Assembly (NCBI RefSeq): GCF_018494055.1
Contig: NZ_JABBFQ010000001.1
Span: 434,001-498,000, forward strand
Length of the DNA: 64,000 bases
Source of the DNA: Rosenbergiella epipactidis
GTDB lineage: Bacteria; Pseudomonadota; Gammaproteobacteria; Enterobacterales; Enterobacteriaceae
Reading direction: 5' to 3'
In this document: one piece after another, positions 19,762 to 28,284 of the stretch
How positions within the stretch are numbered: the first letter of the stretch is position 1
Layout: each line of letters begins with the position of its first letter
The notes under the pieces: model-generated
The model's input: only the letters and a program-made list of their open reading frames with translations
What the model was told of the DNA's origin: nothing
The model's database searches: none
Made by a program: the position numbers and the translations under genes

Positions 19762-21135
19762 ATGACGCTTAAATCACCTGAATGTATCTCGCTATCTTAT
19801 CATCAAGCTGCCGCGGAGACATGGTTTTCCAACCTCGCGCAATTACCGTGGGCGATGCTTCTTAGCTCAGCCCAATCGCCTCACACCGATGCTCAGTTTG
19901 ATATCCTCACCGCCGACCCTCTGGTCACACTCTCGACCTGGGGGCAAGAAACAGTGATTGAAGAAGATGGCCATACACGCAGTTCTTTAGCTGATCCGTT
20001 ATTACTGGTTGAGCAAGCGTTAATGCGTTTGCCTGAAGTCTCTCGACAAAACCTGCCTTTCTGCGGCGGTGCGCTAGGTCTGTGGGGCTACGATCTTGGC
20101 CGACGCTTTGAAGCGCTACCCTCACAAGCCGATTCCGATCTGAATTGCCCGGATATGGCGGTGGGTATTTATGATTGGGCGTTAATTGCCGATCATTCCG
20201 CGCAGCGCTTAACCTTGGTGAGCCTGACTGACGCGCAACAACGGCTCGCTTGGCTGACTGCACAGACGGCTACGCCAGTTGCACCCTTCACACTGACCAG
20301 TGACTGGCAAAGCAATATGGATGCGTCCCTTTACCGGCAAAAATTCGAACAGGTGCAAGCCTATATCTTGGCGGGAGATTGCTATCAGGTAAATTTAGCG
20401 CAACGCTTCAGCGCTAGCTATCAAGGTTGCGAATGGCAGGCTTATCAGGCGCTCAGCGACGCTAACCGTGCTCCGTTTAGTGCGTTCGTCCGTTTACCCA
20501 AATCGACGCTGATTTCTCTGTCGCCTGAGCGCTTTATCCGCGTCGAGGGAAGCCGGATTGAAACTAAACCGATTAAAGGGACGGTTGCGCGTAACTCTGA
20601 TCCTCAGCGTGATCTTGCCCAACAACAGTGGTTGGCGCAATCCACTAAGAATCGTGCCGAGAATCTTATGATTGTCGATCTATTACGCAACGATATAGGA
20701 CGTATTGCGTTACCGGGAAGTGTTGAGGTGCCTTCACTCTTCGCAATTGAATCTTTTCCTGCCGTGCATCACTTGGTTAGTACGGTAACGGGCACCCTTC
20801 CCAACACTGTCTCCCCCACAGACTTATTACGCGCCTGTTTTCCGGGCGGTTCCATAACGGGAGCGCCAAAGATTCGGGCAATGGCGATCATAGACGAACT
20901 AGAGCCTCATCGGCGTAATGCATGGTGTGGCAGTATTGGCTATATCAGCCGCTGCGGAAACATGGATACCAGTATCACTATTCGTACCTTGGTAGCAGAA
21001 AATCAACAGCTTTACTGTTCAGCTGGCGGCGGTGTGGTGGCTGACAGCGAATGGCAAGAGGAATATCAGGAAACCTTCCACAAAGTCAGTAAAATATTGC
21101 CTCTTCTCTCGGCATTGGGGCATGAAAATGAATAA
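19762..21135 (+). CDS. pabB: aminodeoxychorismate synthase component I
   Basis: Converts chorismate and ammonia (supplied by PabA) to 4-amino-4-deoxychorismate for folate synthesis. The 457-residue protein (E. coli 453) has the chorismate-binding fold: the LSPERFI and ETKPIKGT motif with its active-site Lys near 275, ENLMIVDLLRNDIGR near 305, CFPGGSITGAPK near 370 and the C-terminal GGGVVADS. The last codons overlap the start of nudL. It is divergent from yoaH with a 17-bp spacer. Confidence 0.96.
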   Translation: MTLKSPECISLSYHQAAAETWFSNLAQLPWAMLLSSAQSPHTDAQFDILTADPLVTLSTWGQETVIEEDGHTRSSLADPLLLVEQALMRLPEVSRQNLPFCGGALGLWGYDLGRRFEALPSQADSDLNCPDMAVGIYDWALIADHSAQRLTLVSLTDAQQRLAWLTAQTATPVAPFTLTSDWQSNMDASLYRQKFEQVQAYILAGDCYQVNLAQRFSASYQGCEWQAYQALSDANRAPFSAFVRLPKSTLISLSPERFIRVEGSRIETKPIKGTVARNSDPQRDLAQQQWLAQSTKNRAENLMIVDLLRNDIGRIALPGSVEVPSLFAIESFPAVHHLVSTVTGTLPNTVSPTDLLRACFPGGSITGAPKIRAMAIIDELEPHRRNAWCGSIGYISRCGNMDTSITIRTLVAENQQLYCSAGGGVVADSEWQEEYQETFHKVSKILPLLSALGHENE

Positions 21136-21682
21136 TAGCTTGTCTCGCTTTTTAAGCCATTACCTGCTGACGCCAATGCTACAGGACTCCCTGAGTAAGA
21201 CATCTCATTCAGCGGCGGTATTGGTGCCCATCATTAACCATCCGCAAGGTCCCACCTTACTCTTTACTCGACGCAGCCGCCAGCTGCGCCACCATCCTGG
21301 GCAAGTGGCTTTTCCGGGGGGAAAACGCGACCAGACAGACCACTCTTTGTATCAGACCGCGCTACGTGAAACCTATGAGGAGGTCGGTATTGCTCCTCAG
21401 TTTATCGAAAAAGTGGGTGAACTCCCCACGGTAAATAGCCGCACGGGTCATTGTGTGAAACCCTTTCTCGCCTTAGTGCAACCCGGTTTTCGTCTTAACC
21501 TTAATCGCGATGAGGTCGCAGAGGTCTTCGAGGTTCCTCTACTGCACTTGGTCGAGCCAAATCATTATATCAGCTTACCTTTCGGCCCACGGCAAGTTCA
21601 TTTTCTTCCTTATGGTTCACACCTGATTTGGGGAATGACAGCCAATATCCTCCTTCATCTGACGGGTAAAGCCGCCCCTTAA
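21128..21682 (+). CDS. nudL: Nudix hydrolase NudL (CoA pyrophosphatase family)
   Basis: Predicted coenzyme A or nucleoside diphosphate-linked hydrolase of the UPF0035 Nudix subgroup. The 184-residue protein has FPGGKRD followed by ALRETYEEVGI, the subgroup form of the Nudix box with spacing as in E. coli NudL (192 residues), and LPTVNSRTGHCVKPFLA downstream. The ATG at 21128 (GGGG upstream) overlaps the pabB stop by eight bases, indicating coupling; ATG at 21122 is the alternative. Confidence 0.9.
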   Translation: MNNSLSRFLSHYLLTPMLQDSLSKTSHSAAVLVPIINHPQGPTLLFTRRSRQLRHHPGQVAFPGGKRDQTDHSLYQTALRETYEEVGIAPQFIEKVGELPTVNSRTGHCVKPFLALVQPGFRLNLNRDEVAEVFEVPLLHLVEPNHYISLPFGPRQVHFLPYGSHLIWGMTANILLHLTGKAAP

Positions 21683-21761
21683 TGGCCTTGTGCACCACAC
21701 GATAAATATTAATGATATTTTTGTGAGTGCGAGGCGTTTCACTCTCTTTTTACTCTAGCAA

Positions 21762-21770
21762 TGGTATAAT
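21762..21770 (+). promoter_or_regulatory. extended -10 promoter of sdaA
   Basis: TGGTATAAT is a perfect extended -10 element (TG, one base, TATAAT). No good -35 is present at 17 bp, which fits an extended -10 promoter. Transcription would start near 21778, giving a leader of about 53 bases that contains a small CCCTA/TAGGG hairpin at 21784-21797. Confidence 0.7.
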
Positions 21771-21830
21771 CACCGCTGTTTAGCCCTAGTTGTAGGGTAT
21801 TTAGCTTTCGTCGATGCAAGGTAACGCCAC

Positions 21831-23195
21831 GTGATTAGTGTTTTTGATATGTTTAAAATCGGTATTGGTCCGTCGAGCTCTCATACTGTCGGTCCCATGA
21901 AAGCCGGAAAGTTTTTTGTCGACATGTTAAGTGCCCAACAGCTATTGAGTCAGACAACCCGCGTCACTGTCGATATTTACGGTTCTCTCTCCCTAACTGG
22001 AAAAGGCCACCACACCGATACCGCCATTATTATGGGATTGGCGGGGGAATCACCGGATACAGTTAATATCGATACCATTCCGACGTTCCTCGCCGATGCA
22101 CGCGCGCGCCAGCGACTTATTTTAGCGCTCGGTGAACATGAGATTGCGTTTGATGAACAGGAAGACCTGTTATTCCATTCGACGGCGCTATCATTGCACG
22201 AAAATGGATTAACCTTTACGGCTTGGCAAGAAGACAAACTGTTGGTCTCTCAGACCTATTATTCCATTGGCGGCGGTTTTATTGTCGAAGAATCACAATT
22301 CGGCCAGCCGGTGTTGAACACCGTTACCGTTCCCTATCCTTTCCACTCCGCTTTAGAGATGTTAGACGCTTGCCATCAGACCGGGCTTTCCTTATCCGGG
22401 TTGGTGATGAAAAACGAGCTAGCGCTGCATTCGAAGCAGGAAATCAATGAGTACTTTTCCGCTATCTGGGCCGCGATGCAAGCTTGCATCGATCGTGGAC
22501 TCAATACTGAAGGCGTGTTACCGGGGCCGCTCAGAGTACCGCGCAGAGCCGCCCCGCTACGCCGCCTATTGGTAGCTAATCATCGCCATAATAATGATCC
22601 GATGAATGTTATTGACTGGGTAAATATGTTCGCCTTAGCCGTCAATGAAGAAAACGCGGCAGGCGGACGCGTGGTCACTGCACCGACAAATGGAGCGTGC
22701 GGTATCGTCCCAGCGGTGCTGGCGTATTACGATCAATTTGTAGAACCTGTCACACCCGATATTGCCCGCCACTATTTCTTAGCCTCGGGGGCAATCGGGA
22801 TTCTTTACAAGATGAATGCTTCGATTTCTGGTGCGGAAGTCGGTTGCCAAGGCGAAGTTGGCGTGGCGTGTTCGATGGCTGCGGCCGGACTGGCCGAACT
22901 GTTAGGTGCTAGTCCAGAGCAGGTCTGCGTGGCCGCAGAGATTGGTATGGAACATAATCTGGGCTTAACCTGTGATCCTGTCGCCGGACAGGTACAGGTG
23001 CCCTGTATCGAGCGTAACGCCATTGCAGCGGTTAAAGCGATCAATGCTGCCAGAATGGCGCTGCGTCGTACCAGCCAAGCTCGCGTCTCACTGGATAAAG
23101 TTATCGAGACGATGTACGAAACGGGCAAGGATATGAATGCTAAATATCGAGAGACCTCTCGGGGTGGGCTCGCGATAAAAGTACAGTGTGACTAA
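21831..23195 (+). CDS. sdaA: L-serine ammonia-lyase SdaA
   Basis: Iron-sulfur L-serine deaminase giving pyruvate and ammonia. The 454-residue protein matches E. coli SdaA (454), with [12 protein letters not shown] near residue 12 and the three [4Fe-4S] ligand cysteines in [17 protein letters not shown] and QVPCIERNA. The start is GTG, as in E. coli, with AAGG upstream. It is preceded by an extended -10 promoter and followed by a strong bidirectional terminator against yoaE. Confidence 0.98.
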   Translation: MISVFDMFKIGIGPSSSHTVGPMKAGKFFVDMLSAQQLLSQTTRVTVDIYGSLSLTGKGHHTDTAIIMGLAGESPDTVNIDTIPTFLADARARQRLILALGEHEIAFDEQEDLLFHSTALSLHENGLTFTAWQEDKLLVSQTYYSIGGGFIVEESQFGQPVLNTVTVPYPFHSALEMLDACHQTGLSLSGLVMKNELALHSKQEINEYFSAIWAAMQACIDRGLNTEGVLPGPLRVPRRAAPLRRLLVANHRHNNDPMNVIDWVNMFALAVNEENAAGGRVVTAPTNGACGIVPAVLAYYDQFVEPVTPDIARHYFLASGAIGILYKMNASISGAEVGCQGEVGVACSMAAAGLAELLGASPEQVCVAAEIGMEHNLGLTCDPVAGQVQVPCIERNAIAAVKAINAARMALRRTSQARVSLDKVIETMYETGKDMNAKYRETSRGGLAIKVQCD

Positions 23196-23196
23196 C

Positions 23197-23229
23197 AAAA
23201 AAGAGGCCGATTTAATCGGCCTCTTTTTT
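23197..23229. terminator. bidirectional terminator between sdaA and yoaE
   Basis: A perfect 9-bp stem GAGGCCGAT / ATCGGCCTC with a TTA loop is flanked by six A and six T residues, so it is an intrinsic terminator on both strands for the two convergent genes. Confidence 0.96.
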
Positions 23230-23238
23230 GTTACCCTT

Positions 23239-24807
23239 TTAGAGAACGTCTTCGCTCTCAGTGCCAGCCTGCCGCTTACTGGCCCGGACAAGCTCCACGC
23301 GGTAATCTTTGACTTTCAGAATGGTGAAGTCTAGTTCACCGATACTGATCACTTCACCCTCTACCGGTAACTGCCCAGCTTGGCCAATTAACAGTCCCGC
23401 TAGCGATGCATGTGAATGCGACTCGTCAACTAAGTCATAGACATTCAAGTGCTGCTCTAGGGAGTGAAGATCGGTACCGCCCTTCACTAGCCAAGCTTCA
23501 CCTTCCGCCACAATATCTGGGGTTTCGTCTTCGTCCGGAAATTCTCCAGCGATAGCTTCGAGAACGTCTAGAGGGGTGACTAAGCCTTGCACGACACCAA
23601 ATTCATTGGTGACCATCACGATACTGCCTTTAGCGCGACGGAGTACGGCCAGAAGATTGATAGGGTCCAAGGTTTCTGGAACAATCATCGCAGGCGTGCG
23701 GGCAGCAAAGGTGGCAACATCCAGTTCATGGTCTAGAGCGATCAATAGCTCTTTCGCCCTAACGACGCCTACAATTTCATCTAACTCACCGCGCGCCACA
23801 GGGAACAAGCTGTGAGGCGTATCTAATAACTGCACGCGAATATCATCGACCGATGCTTCTGCATCCACCCATGAGATTTGATTGCGCGGTGTCATAAGAC
23901 TACGAATCGAGCGGGAAGCCAGTGTCAGCACCCCATTAATCATGAAGCGTTCTTCGTCTTTAAACGTCCGTGAGGCATGCGCATTCTCTTCCGTCGTTTC
24001 TCCCACGACTTCTGGGCTGGCGGTACGATAGCGACTTCCCATCAACCGTAAAATAGCGTCGGCAGTCCGTTCGCGCATAGGACGTCTCGCTTCGGATTTA
24101 AGAAAATTACGGCGCGCAATTTGGTTGAAAAATTCAATAATAATCGAGAAGCCAATCGCGGCGTACAGATAGCCTTTAGGAATATGGAAACCAAATCCTT
24201 CCGCCACTAAGCTCAAGCCAATCATTAATAAGAAGCTGAGGCAGAGCACTACCACCGTTGGGTGGGCATTAACAAAACGAGTCAGAGGTTTTGAAGCGAT
24301 AAGCATCAAAATCATCGCAATAACGACAGCCGTCATCATTACCCACAGATGGCTGACCATCCCGACCGCCGTGACCACCGCATCCAGAGAAAAAACGGCA
24401 TCGAGGATGACTATTTGGATCACAACCGCCCAGAACCCTGCATACCCCTTACTCTCTTGCTCTACTTCTCCCGAGCTTTCTAGCCGCTCATGCAATTCAG
24501 TGGTGGCTTTGAAGAGTAGAAATATTCCCCCCACCAACATAATCAGATCACGCGCAGAGAATGCAAATTGCGCAACGTGAAACAGCGGTTTCGTCAATGT
24601 GACCAGCCAAGACATCACTGAGAGCAGCAATAAACGCATAATTAATGCCAAACTTAGCCCAATGATACGGGCTTTGTCCCGCTGAGCGGGTGGCAATTTA
24701 TCCGATAAAATCGCTACAAAGACTAGGTTATCAATGCCTAAAACAATCTCTAAAACGATTAAGGCAAGCAAACCAACCAATATCGAAGGGTCCAGCAAAA
24801 ATTCCAT
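23239..24807 (-). CDS. yoaE: TerC/CBS-CorC membrane protein YoaE
   Basis: The 522-residue inner-membrane protein (E. coli 518) joins an N-terminal TerC-type domain of about seven helices (starting [21 protein letters not shown] with the conserved DN pair) to paired CBS domains (about 300-420) and a C-terminal CorC_HlyC domain. TerC-family proteins are linked to metal ion handling, but YoaE has no settled function. It is convergent with sdaA. In E. coli manXYZ and mntP lie between yoaE and rlmA; here only about 225 bp separate them. Confidence 0.93.
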   Translation of the reverse strand: MEFLLDPSILVGLLALIVLEIVLGIDNLVFVAILSDKLPPAQRDKARIIGLSLALIMRLLLLSVMSWLVTLTKPLFHVAQFAFSARDLIMLVGGIFLLFKATTELHERLESSGEVEQESKGYAGFWAVVIQIVILDAVFSLDAVVTAVGMVSHLWVMMTAVVIAMILMLIASKPLTRFVNAHPTVVVLCLSFLLMIGLSLVAEGFGFHIPKGYLYAAIGFSIIIEFFNQIARRNFLKSEARRPMRERTADAILRLMGSRYRTASPEVVGETTEENAHASRTFKDEERFMINGVLTLASRSIRSLMTPRNQISWVDAEASVDDIRVQLLDTPHSLFPVARGELDEIVGVVRAKELLIALDHELDVATFAARTPAMIVPETLDPINLLAVLRRAKGSIVMVTNEFGVVQGLVTPLDVLEAIAGEFPDEDETPDIVAEGEAWLVKGGTDLHSLEQHLNVYDLVDESHSHASLAGLLIGQAGQLPVEGEVISIGELDFTILKVKDYRVELVRASKRQAGTESEDVL

Positions 24808-25033
24808 TAGGCTTTCCTCTCGCTTGCAATAACCAGAAGAGTGTTAAGCTCTTGATGAGATAAAGGGTGAGTGCAGAGTAGTAACTGCGGTGTGGGAAAT
24901 AGAAAAAGACCTCGGTGACGATCCATAATGTGGGATTAACCCTATACTCCTAGTTGTAGTAATAAACTGTACTTTATCAGGTGCAATCTATTCGTCAAAA
25001 TGTTTGCTTACATTTACATTTTAACGAATCGCC

Positions 25034-25840
25034 TTACCCTTCAGTTCTTCGCCACACCGTAATTTTAAAATCTGTTTCGCACGCAAAACTGTCGCATTCC
25101 GCTAGCGTTTGCCAAACCTGCTCACTGGCTCGCCATGCAAAGGGGGTCATCTGCAGAAGCTGCGTTGCACTGGAGGCCGAAAGGGTTAAGGGATAATGCA
25201 ATCTTTTCTCGAGTAAATACTCAAATCCTTCAAGCGCCTCTTCTTTCTCTTCATGCAATTGCACGTCTTGGTAGATCAATGCTTTGAATTGATAAAGATG
25301 ACGCGCTGCGGGAGTGACTGTAATAAGGATACCGCCCGGGCATAAGGCCCTCATTAACTCTTCACCTTTGCTCGGTGCATAAATACGAATTATCGCCGCT
25401 AAAGAGGCCGCAGCAAATGGCAGACGGTAGCCCGATGCAACGCTGAACTGAATATGCGGATAGCGCTTAGCGGCTGATTTTATCGCGAACTTGGAGACAT
25501 CCACACCATACACCTGGCGATCGGACTTGACCCATGCAGAGGTGTAATAACCTTCACCACAGCCTAAATCCACAATATTCGGTGCAGAGGTGACGAGTAA
25601 GTAGTGGTCCAGTAATTCAGCCACTTGGTCACGTAAAGGCTGGTAATGACCTTCCTCGAGAAATTGCCGACGTGCTTGGATCATCTCTGGGCTGTCGCCA
25701 GGGTCTTTAGACCCTTTATGCTGGACGGGCAGTAGATTGACATAACCCTCTTTTGCTCGGTCAAATCGATGGCGATTTTCACAAGCATAGCCATTTGACT
25801 CTGCAGACAAGGGGGAGTGACATAATGGACAAATATACAA
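25034..25840 (-). CDS. rlmA: 23S rRNA (guanine(745)-N(1))-methyltransferase RlmA
   Basis: Methylates G745 of 23S rRNA using S-adenosylmethionine. The 268-residue protein (E. coli 269) begins with a zinc site (CPLCH, then CENRH near residues 4-22), followed by KEGYVNLLPVQHK and the SAM motif VDLGCGEGYY near 92. The start codon is TTG, with GGAG six bases upstream; it aligns within one residue of the E. coli N-terminus, and there is no in-frame ATG nearby. It lies downstream of cspC beyond a terminator. Confidence 0.94.
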   Translation of the reverse strand: MYICPLCHSPLSAESNGYACENRHRFDRAKEGYVNLLPVQHKGSKDPGDSPEMIQARRQFLEEGHYQPLRDQVAELLDHYLLVTSAPNIVDLGCGEGYYTSAWVKSDRQVYGVDVSKFAIKSAAKRYPHIQFSVASGYRLPFAAASLAAIIRIYAPSKGEELMRALCPGGILITVTPAARHLYQFKALIYQDVQLHEEKEEALEGFEYLLEKRLHYPLTLSASSATQLLQMTPFAWRASEQVWQTLAECDSFACETDFKITVWRRTEG

Positions 25841-25900
25841 AATTGGCTCCAGGCATAATCTGAGCCGCGCAGTTTACCGTTTTCAAAGGATAAACCAAAG

Positions 25901-25926
25901 AAAAATCCCCGCATGAGCGGGGATTT
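25901..25926 (-). terminator. intrinsic terminator of cspC
   Basis: On the minus strand a 9-bp stem AATCCCCGC / GCGGGGATT with a 4-base loop is followed by TTTTTC, 25 bp after the cspC stop. Confidence 0.92.
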
Positions 25927-25950
25927 ATAATTGCTTCGGTAAACCGAGAA

Positions 25951-26160
25951 TTAGATAGCAGTAACGTTTACTGCTGCTGGACCTTTTTGTCCATCTTGAA
26001 TTTCAAACTCAACGTTTTGGCCTTCAGCCAGAGTTTTGAAACCATTACCTTGGATTGCAGAGAAGTGTACGAATACATCTTTGCTACCGTCTGCAGGAGT
26101 GATGAAACCAAAACCTTTAGATTCGTTAAACCACTTAACCTGACCTTTAATCTTTGCCAT
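25951..26160 (-). CDS. cspC: cold shock-like RNA chaperone CspC
   Basis: Constitutive CspA-family RNA-binding protein that melts RNA structure and stabilises stress transcripts. The 69-residue product has the KGFGFI (RNP1) and VFVHF (RNP2) motifs and, compared from memory, appears identical to E. coli CspC; GQVKWFNE and IQGNGF distinguish it from CspE. AAGGAA precedes the ATG. In E. coli the small gene yobF lies upstream; no such ORF is found here. Confidence 0.97.
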
Positions 26161-26339
26161 TTTACCAATTCCTTTAAAATAATAGTTGCCCAGAGGCAGT
26201 TAACACAGAAAATCGAGAAATAGTGTGTGAAGTGGTTTTCTTAAATGGCAACAGACAAGACTAAGTGACCTTACTGACTCGTAACTGGTTTACCAAAAAA
26301 CTTTACAACAACGGGCTGTTCTCGTTTATCCTAATAATT

Positions 26340-26368
26340 GTTATCACATATAACTTTATTAATGGCAA
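26340..26368 (-). promoter_or_regulatory. candidate cspC promoter with long 5' leader
   Basis: Reading the minus strand, TTGCCA is followed after 17 bp by GATAAC, preceded by TGT, which adds an extended -10. Transcription would begin near 26333, giving an untranslated leader of about 170 bases. Long structured leaders are typical of csp mRNAs. The remaining intergenic sequence up to yebO (26369-26494) is AT-rich with no ORF of note. Confidence 0.55.
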
Positions 26369-26494
26369 GGGCTTTTTTCCGAAAAGTTATTGATAAGCAT
26401 TTTAAATATTTATCGTTAATTTTACGACTCTTTAAGACGATTAAAAATATTCCGCCCATTGCTACTGTCAACTAAGCAAACGCTTGCTAAATGC

Positions 26495-26785
26495 TTAGCG
26501 TTCTGCTCTAAAAGTGAGATGTGAAGGCTCCTCTACCGCAAGCTCAGGCGTGTTTTCGACGTCAGTTTCAGTCACCTCGGGTTCGCAGCTTAATTCAACC
26601 AACTGCTGTAACACTTTCGTTTGTTTACGCTGTTCGCGCAGTAAAGCTTCCAATAATAAAATCTGATCATTAGCTCTTACTGCTCTGCGCATTGAAATAA
26701 AAACCACGACACAGAAAAAGACCACTGCAATACCGAATAGCGCAGGTAACATATAGCTCCCACCGCCAGCGACCAATTCATTCAT
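26495..26785 (-). CDS. yebO: YebO family membrane protein
   Basis: A 96-residue protein with one N-terminal transmembrane segment (about 11-31), then a charged predicted coiled-coil (RANDQILLLEALLREQRKQ) and an acidic tail ending in RAER. It matches E. coli YebO (95 residues) in topology and in NEQIELLEALL-type sequence, and is at the same place near cspC. Function unknown. In E. coli mgrB follows yebO towards yobH; it is not found here. Confidence 0.82.
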   Translation of the reverse strand: MNELVAGGGSYMLPALFGIAVVFFCVVVFISMRRAVRANDQILLLEALLREQRKQTKVLQQLVELSCEPEVTETDVENTPELAVEEPSHLTFRAER

Positions 26786-26957
26786 TTTTCAACCTGCTAC
26801 CCATCTTTATTAAAATTGCGTTCATTCTACTCGCTCTACTCTACTTAATCATCAGGATTATTGTAGGGGATTCTTTCAGTTATCTCTTATCGATTATTGT
26901 AGCAGGCAAAGGCATGCTACTTCCCTAGCTCAAATTACTGACAGGAAATCGACAAGC

Positions 26958-27182
26958 ATGCTAACGCGACTGTTAATCGTAGTTATCGGGGGTTGGGCGA
27001 TAATGATGGTGTCGGATTATGGGATTTTGACCTACCGCGAAGCGGACAATACGGGGTTTAATCTGCGCTGTGAATATCTCACGGGTAAAGGTTTGATTAA
27101 CGCCGATTATCTTTACGCTTCAGAGACAGCGCCAGAGCGCTGCCCCTTGTTACGAAAAACCAATGACAATATGGAAATGTGA
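26958..27182 (+). CDS. yobH: YobH family protein
   Basis: A 74-residue protein with an N-terminal hydrophobic segment (LLIVVIGGWAIMMV) that is either a signal peptide or a single anchor, followed by a small exported domain with two cysteines (LRCEYLTGKG and ERCPLLRK) that could form a disulfide. The CEYLTGKG / CPLLRKTN pair matches E. coli YobH. AGGA lies 11 bp upstream. It is convergent with htpX. Function unknown. Confidence 0.82.
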   Translation: MLTRLLIVVIGGWAIMMVSDYGILTYREADNTGFNLRCEYLTGKGLINADYLYASETAPERCPLLRKTNDNMEM

Positions 27183-27189
27183 AACCTAA

Positions 27190-28068
27190 TTACTTGATAT
27201 ATTGACCTTGGCGCAGCGCCTCGATACGTTTATCGAGCGGTGGGTGCGACATAAAAAGATCGCTCAAGCTTTTCTGCTTACCGTTAATACAAAACGCAGC
27301 CATTGTGCCTGGCTCTTGTGGCTCGTAACTGGTTTTCAAACGCTCCAATGCCGCAATCATTTTTTCACGCCCCACTAACTTTGCAGATCCCGCATCGGCA
27401 TGAAACTCACGATGACGCGAAAACCACATGGTAATGATGCTAGCGAGGATACCAAACACGAGTTCTAATACGGTGGCGACTGCAAAATAGACTAGAGGGT
27501 TACCGTTGCTACCCTCCTCTTCACGATCTGAGCTTAAGAAGCCCGATGCTACCTGCGCAATAATCCGTGAGATGAAAATAACAAAGGTATTCACTACCCC
27601 TTGAATCAGTGTCATGGTGACCATGTCACCGTTAGCGACGTGACTAATTTCGTGAGCAATAACGGCTTCTGCTTCATCACGATTCATGTTTTGCAACAAG
27701 CCGGTTGATACGGCAACTAAGGACGCATTTTTTCTCGCCCCCGTAGCAAAGGCATTAATATCGGGTGCGTGATAAATGGCAACCTGAGGCGTGGTAATTC
27801 CGACTTGTTGAGATTGCTGAGTCACCACCTGCATTAACCATCTTTCGGTTTCATTACGCGGTTGCTCGATGACTTCACCGCCTACTGAGCGCAACGCCAT
27901 CCATTTAGACATTAGCAGTGAGATAAACGACCCGCCAAAGCCAAATAAGCCCGCCATAATCAGAAGGCCGGGAATACTGGCCGAACGAATGCCGGTTAAA
28001 CTGAGAATGATACCGAACACCGCCATAACAGCGAGGTTAGTACAGAGGAACAACACGATACGCATCAT
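27190..28068 (-). CDS. htpX: membrane-bound zinc protease HtpX
   Basis: Inner-membrane M48 metalloprotease that, with FtsH, degrades misfolded membrane proteins. The 292-residue protein (E. coli 293) has two N-terminal transmembrane segments, the HEISH zinc motif near 140, two further hydrophobic segments between about 155 and 215, and the third zinc ligand Glu in HREFHADAG near 222. The N-terminus [15 protein letters not shown] matches E. coli. In E. coli kdgR and yebQ lie between yobH and htpX; here the two stops are 8 bp apart. Confidence 0.97.
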   Translation of the reverse strand: MMRIVLFLCTNLAVMAVFGIILSLTGIRSASIPGLLIMAGLFGFGGSFISLLMSKWMALRSVGGEVIEQPRNETERWLMQVVTQQSQQVGITTPQVAIYHAPDINAFATGARKNASLVAVSTGLLQNMNRDEAEAVIAHEISHVANGDMVTMTLIQGVVNTFVIFISRIIAQVASGFLSSDREEEGSNGNPLVYFAVATVLELVFGILASIITMWFSRHREFHADAGSAKLVGREKMIAALERLKTSYEPQEPGTMAAFCINGKQKSLSDLFMSHPPLDKRIEALRQGQYIK

Positions 28069-28244
28069 AGACGTTTATATTTCCTTGAAGACAGAACCTG
28101 AACTTATTGGGCTCTATCCTAGGCTGTTACCGAGAGTTTTCAAGAGGCGAGCCAGTATATCCTACTGAAAAGACATAACTTTACATTTTGTCATACACTT
28201 CTCGCAGTTTGTCTGATTTAACTGACATGCTGAACGATCATTAT

Positions 28245-28268
28245 AAAAAAACCCGCCGAAGCGGGTTT
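28245..28268 (-). terminator. intrinsic terminator of prc
   Basis: On the minus strand an 8-bp stem AAACCCGC / GCGGGTTT with a TTCG loop leads into seven T residues, 16 bp after the prc stop. Confidence 0.93.
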
Positions 28269-28284
28269 ATCGTAGGCCTAAAAA

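Noticed and set aside
23576-23815. Plus-strand ORFs opposite yoaE
   Set aside because: Shadows of the conserved minus-strand gene with no independent coding evidence.
26819-26853. 14-codon upstream ORF ending over the yebO start region
   Set aside because: Too short, no family match and no clear ribosome-binding site; likely chance.
27617-27629. Third matS site in htpX (GTGACCATGTCAC)
   Set aside because: One mismatch to the consensus in either orientation and explained by coding for GDMVT; mentioned only as a near-match.
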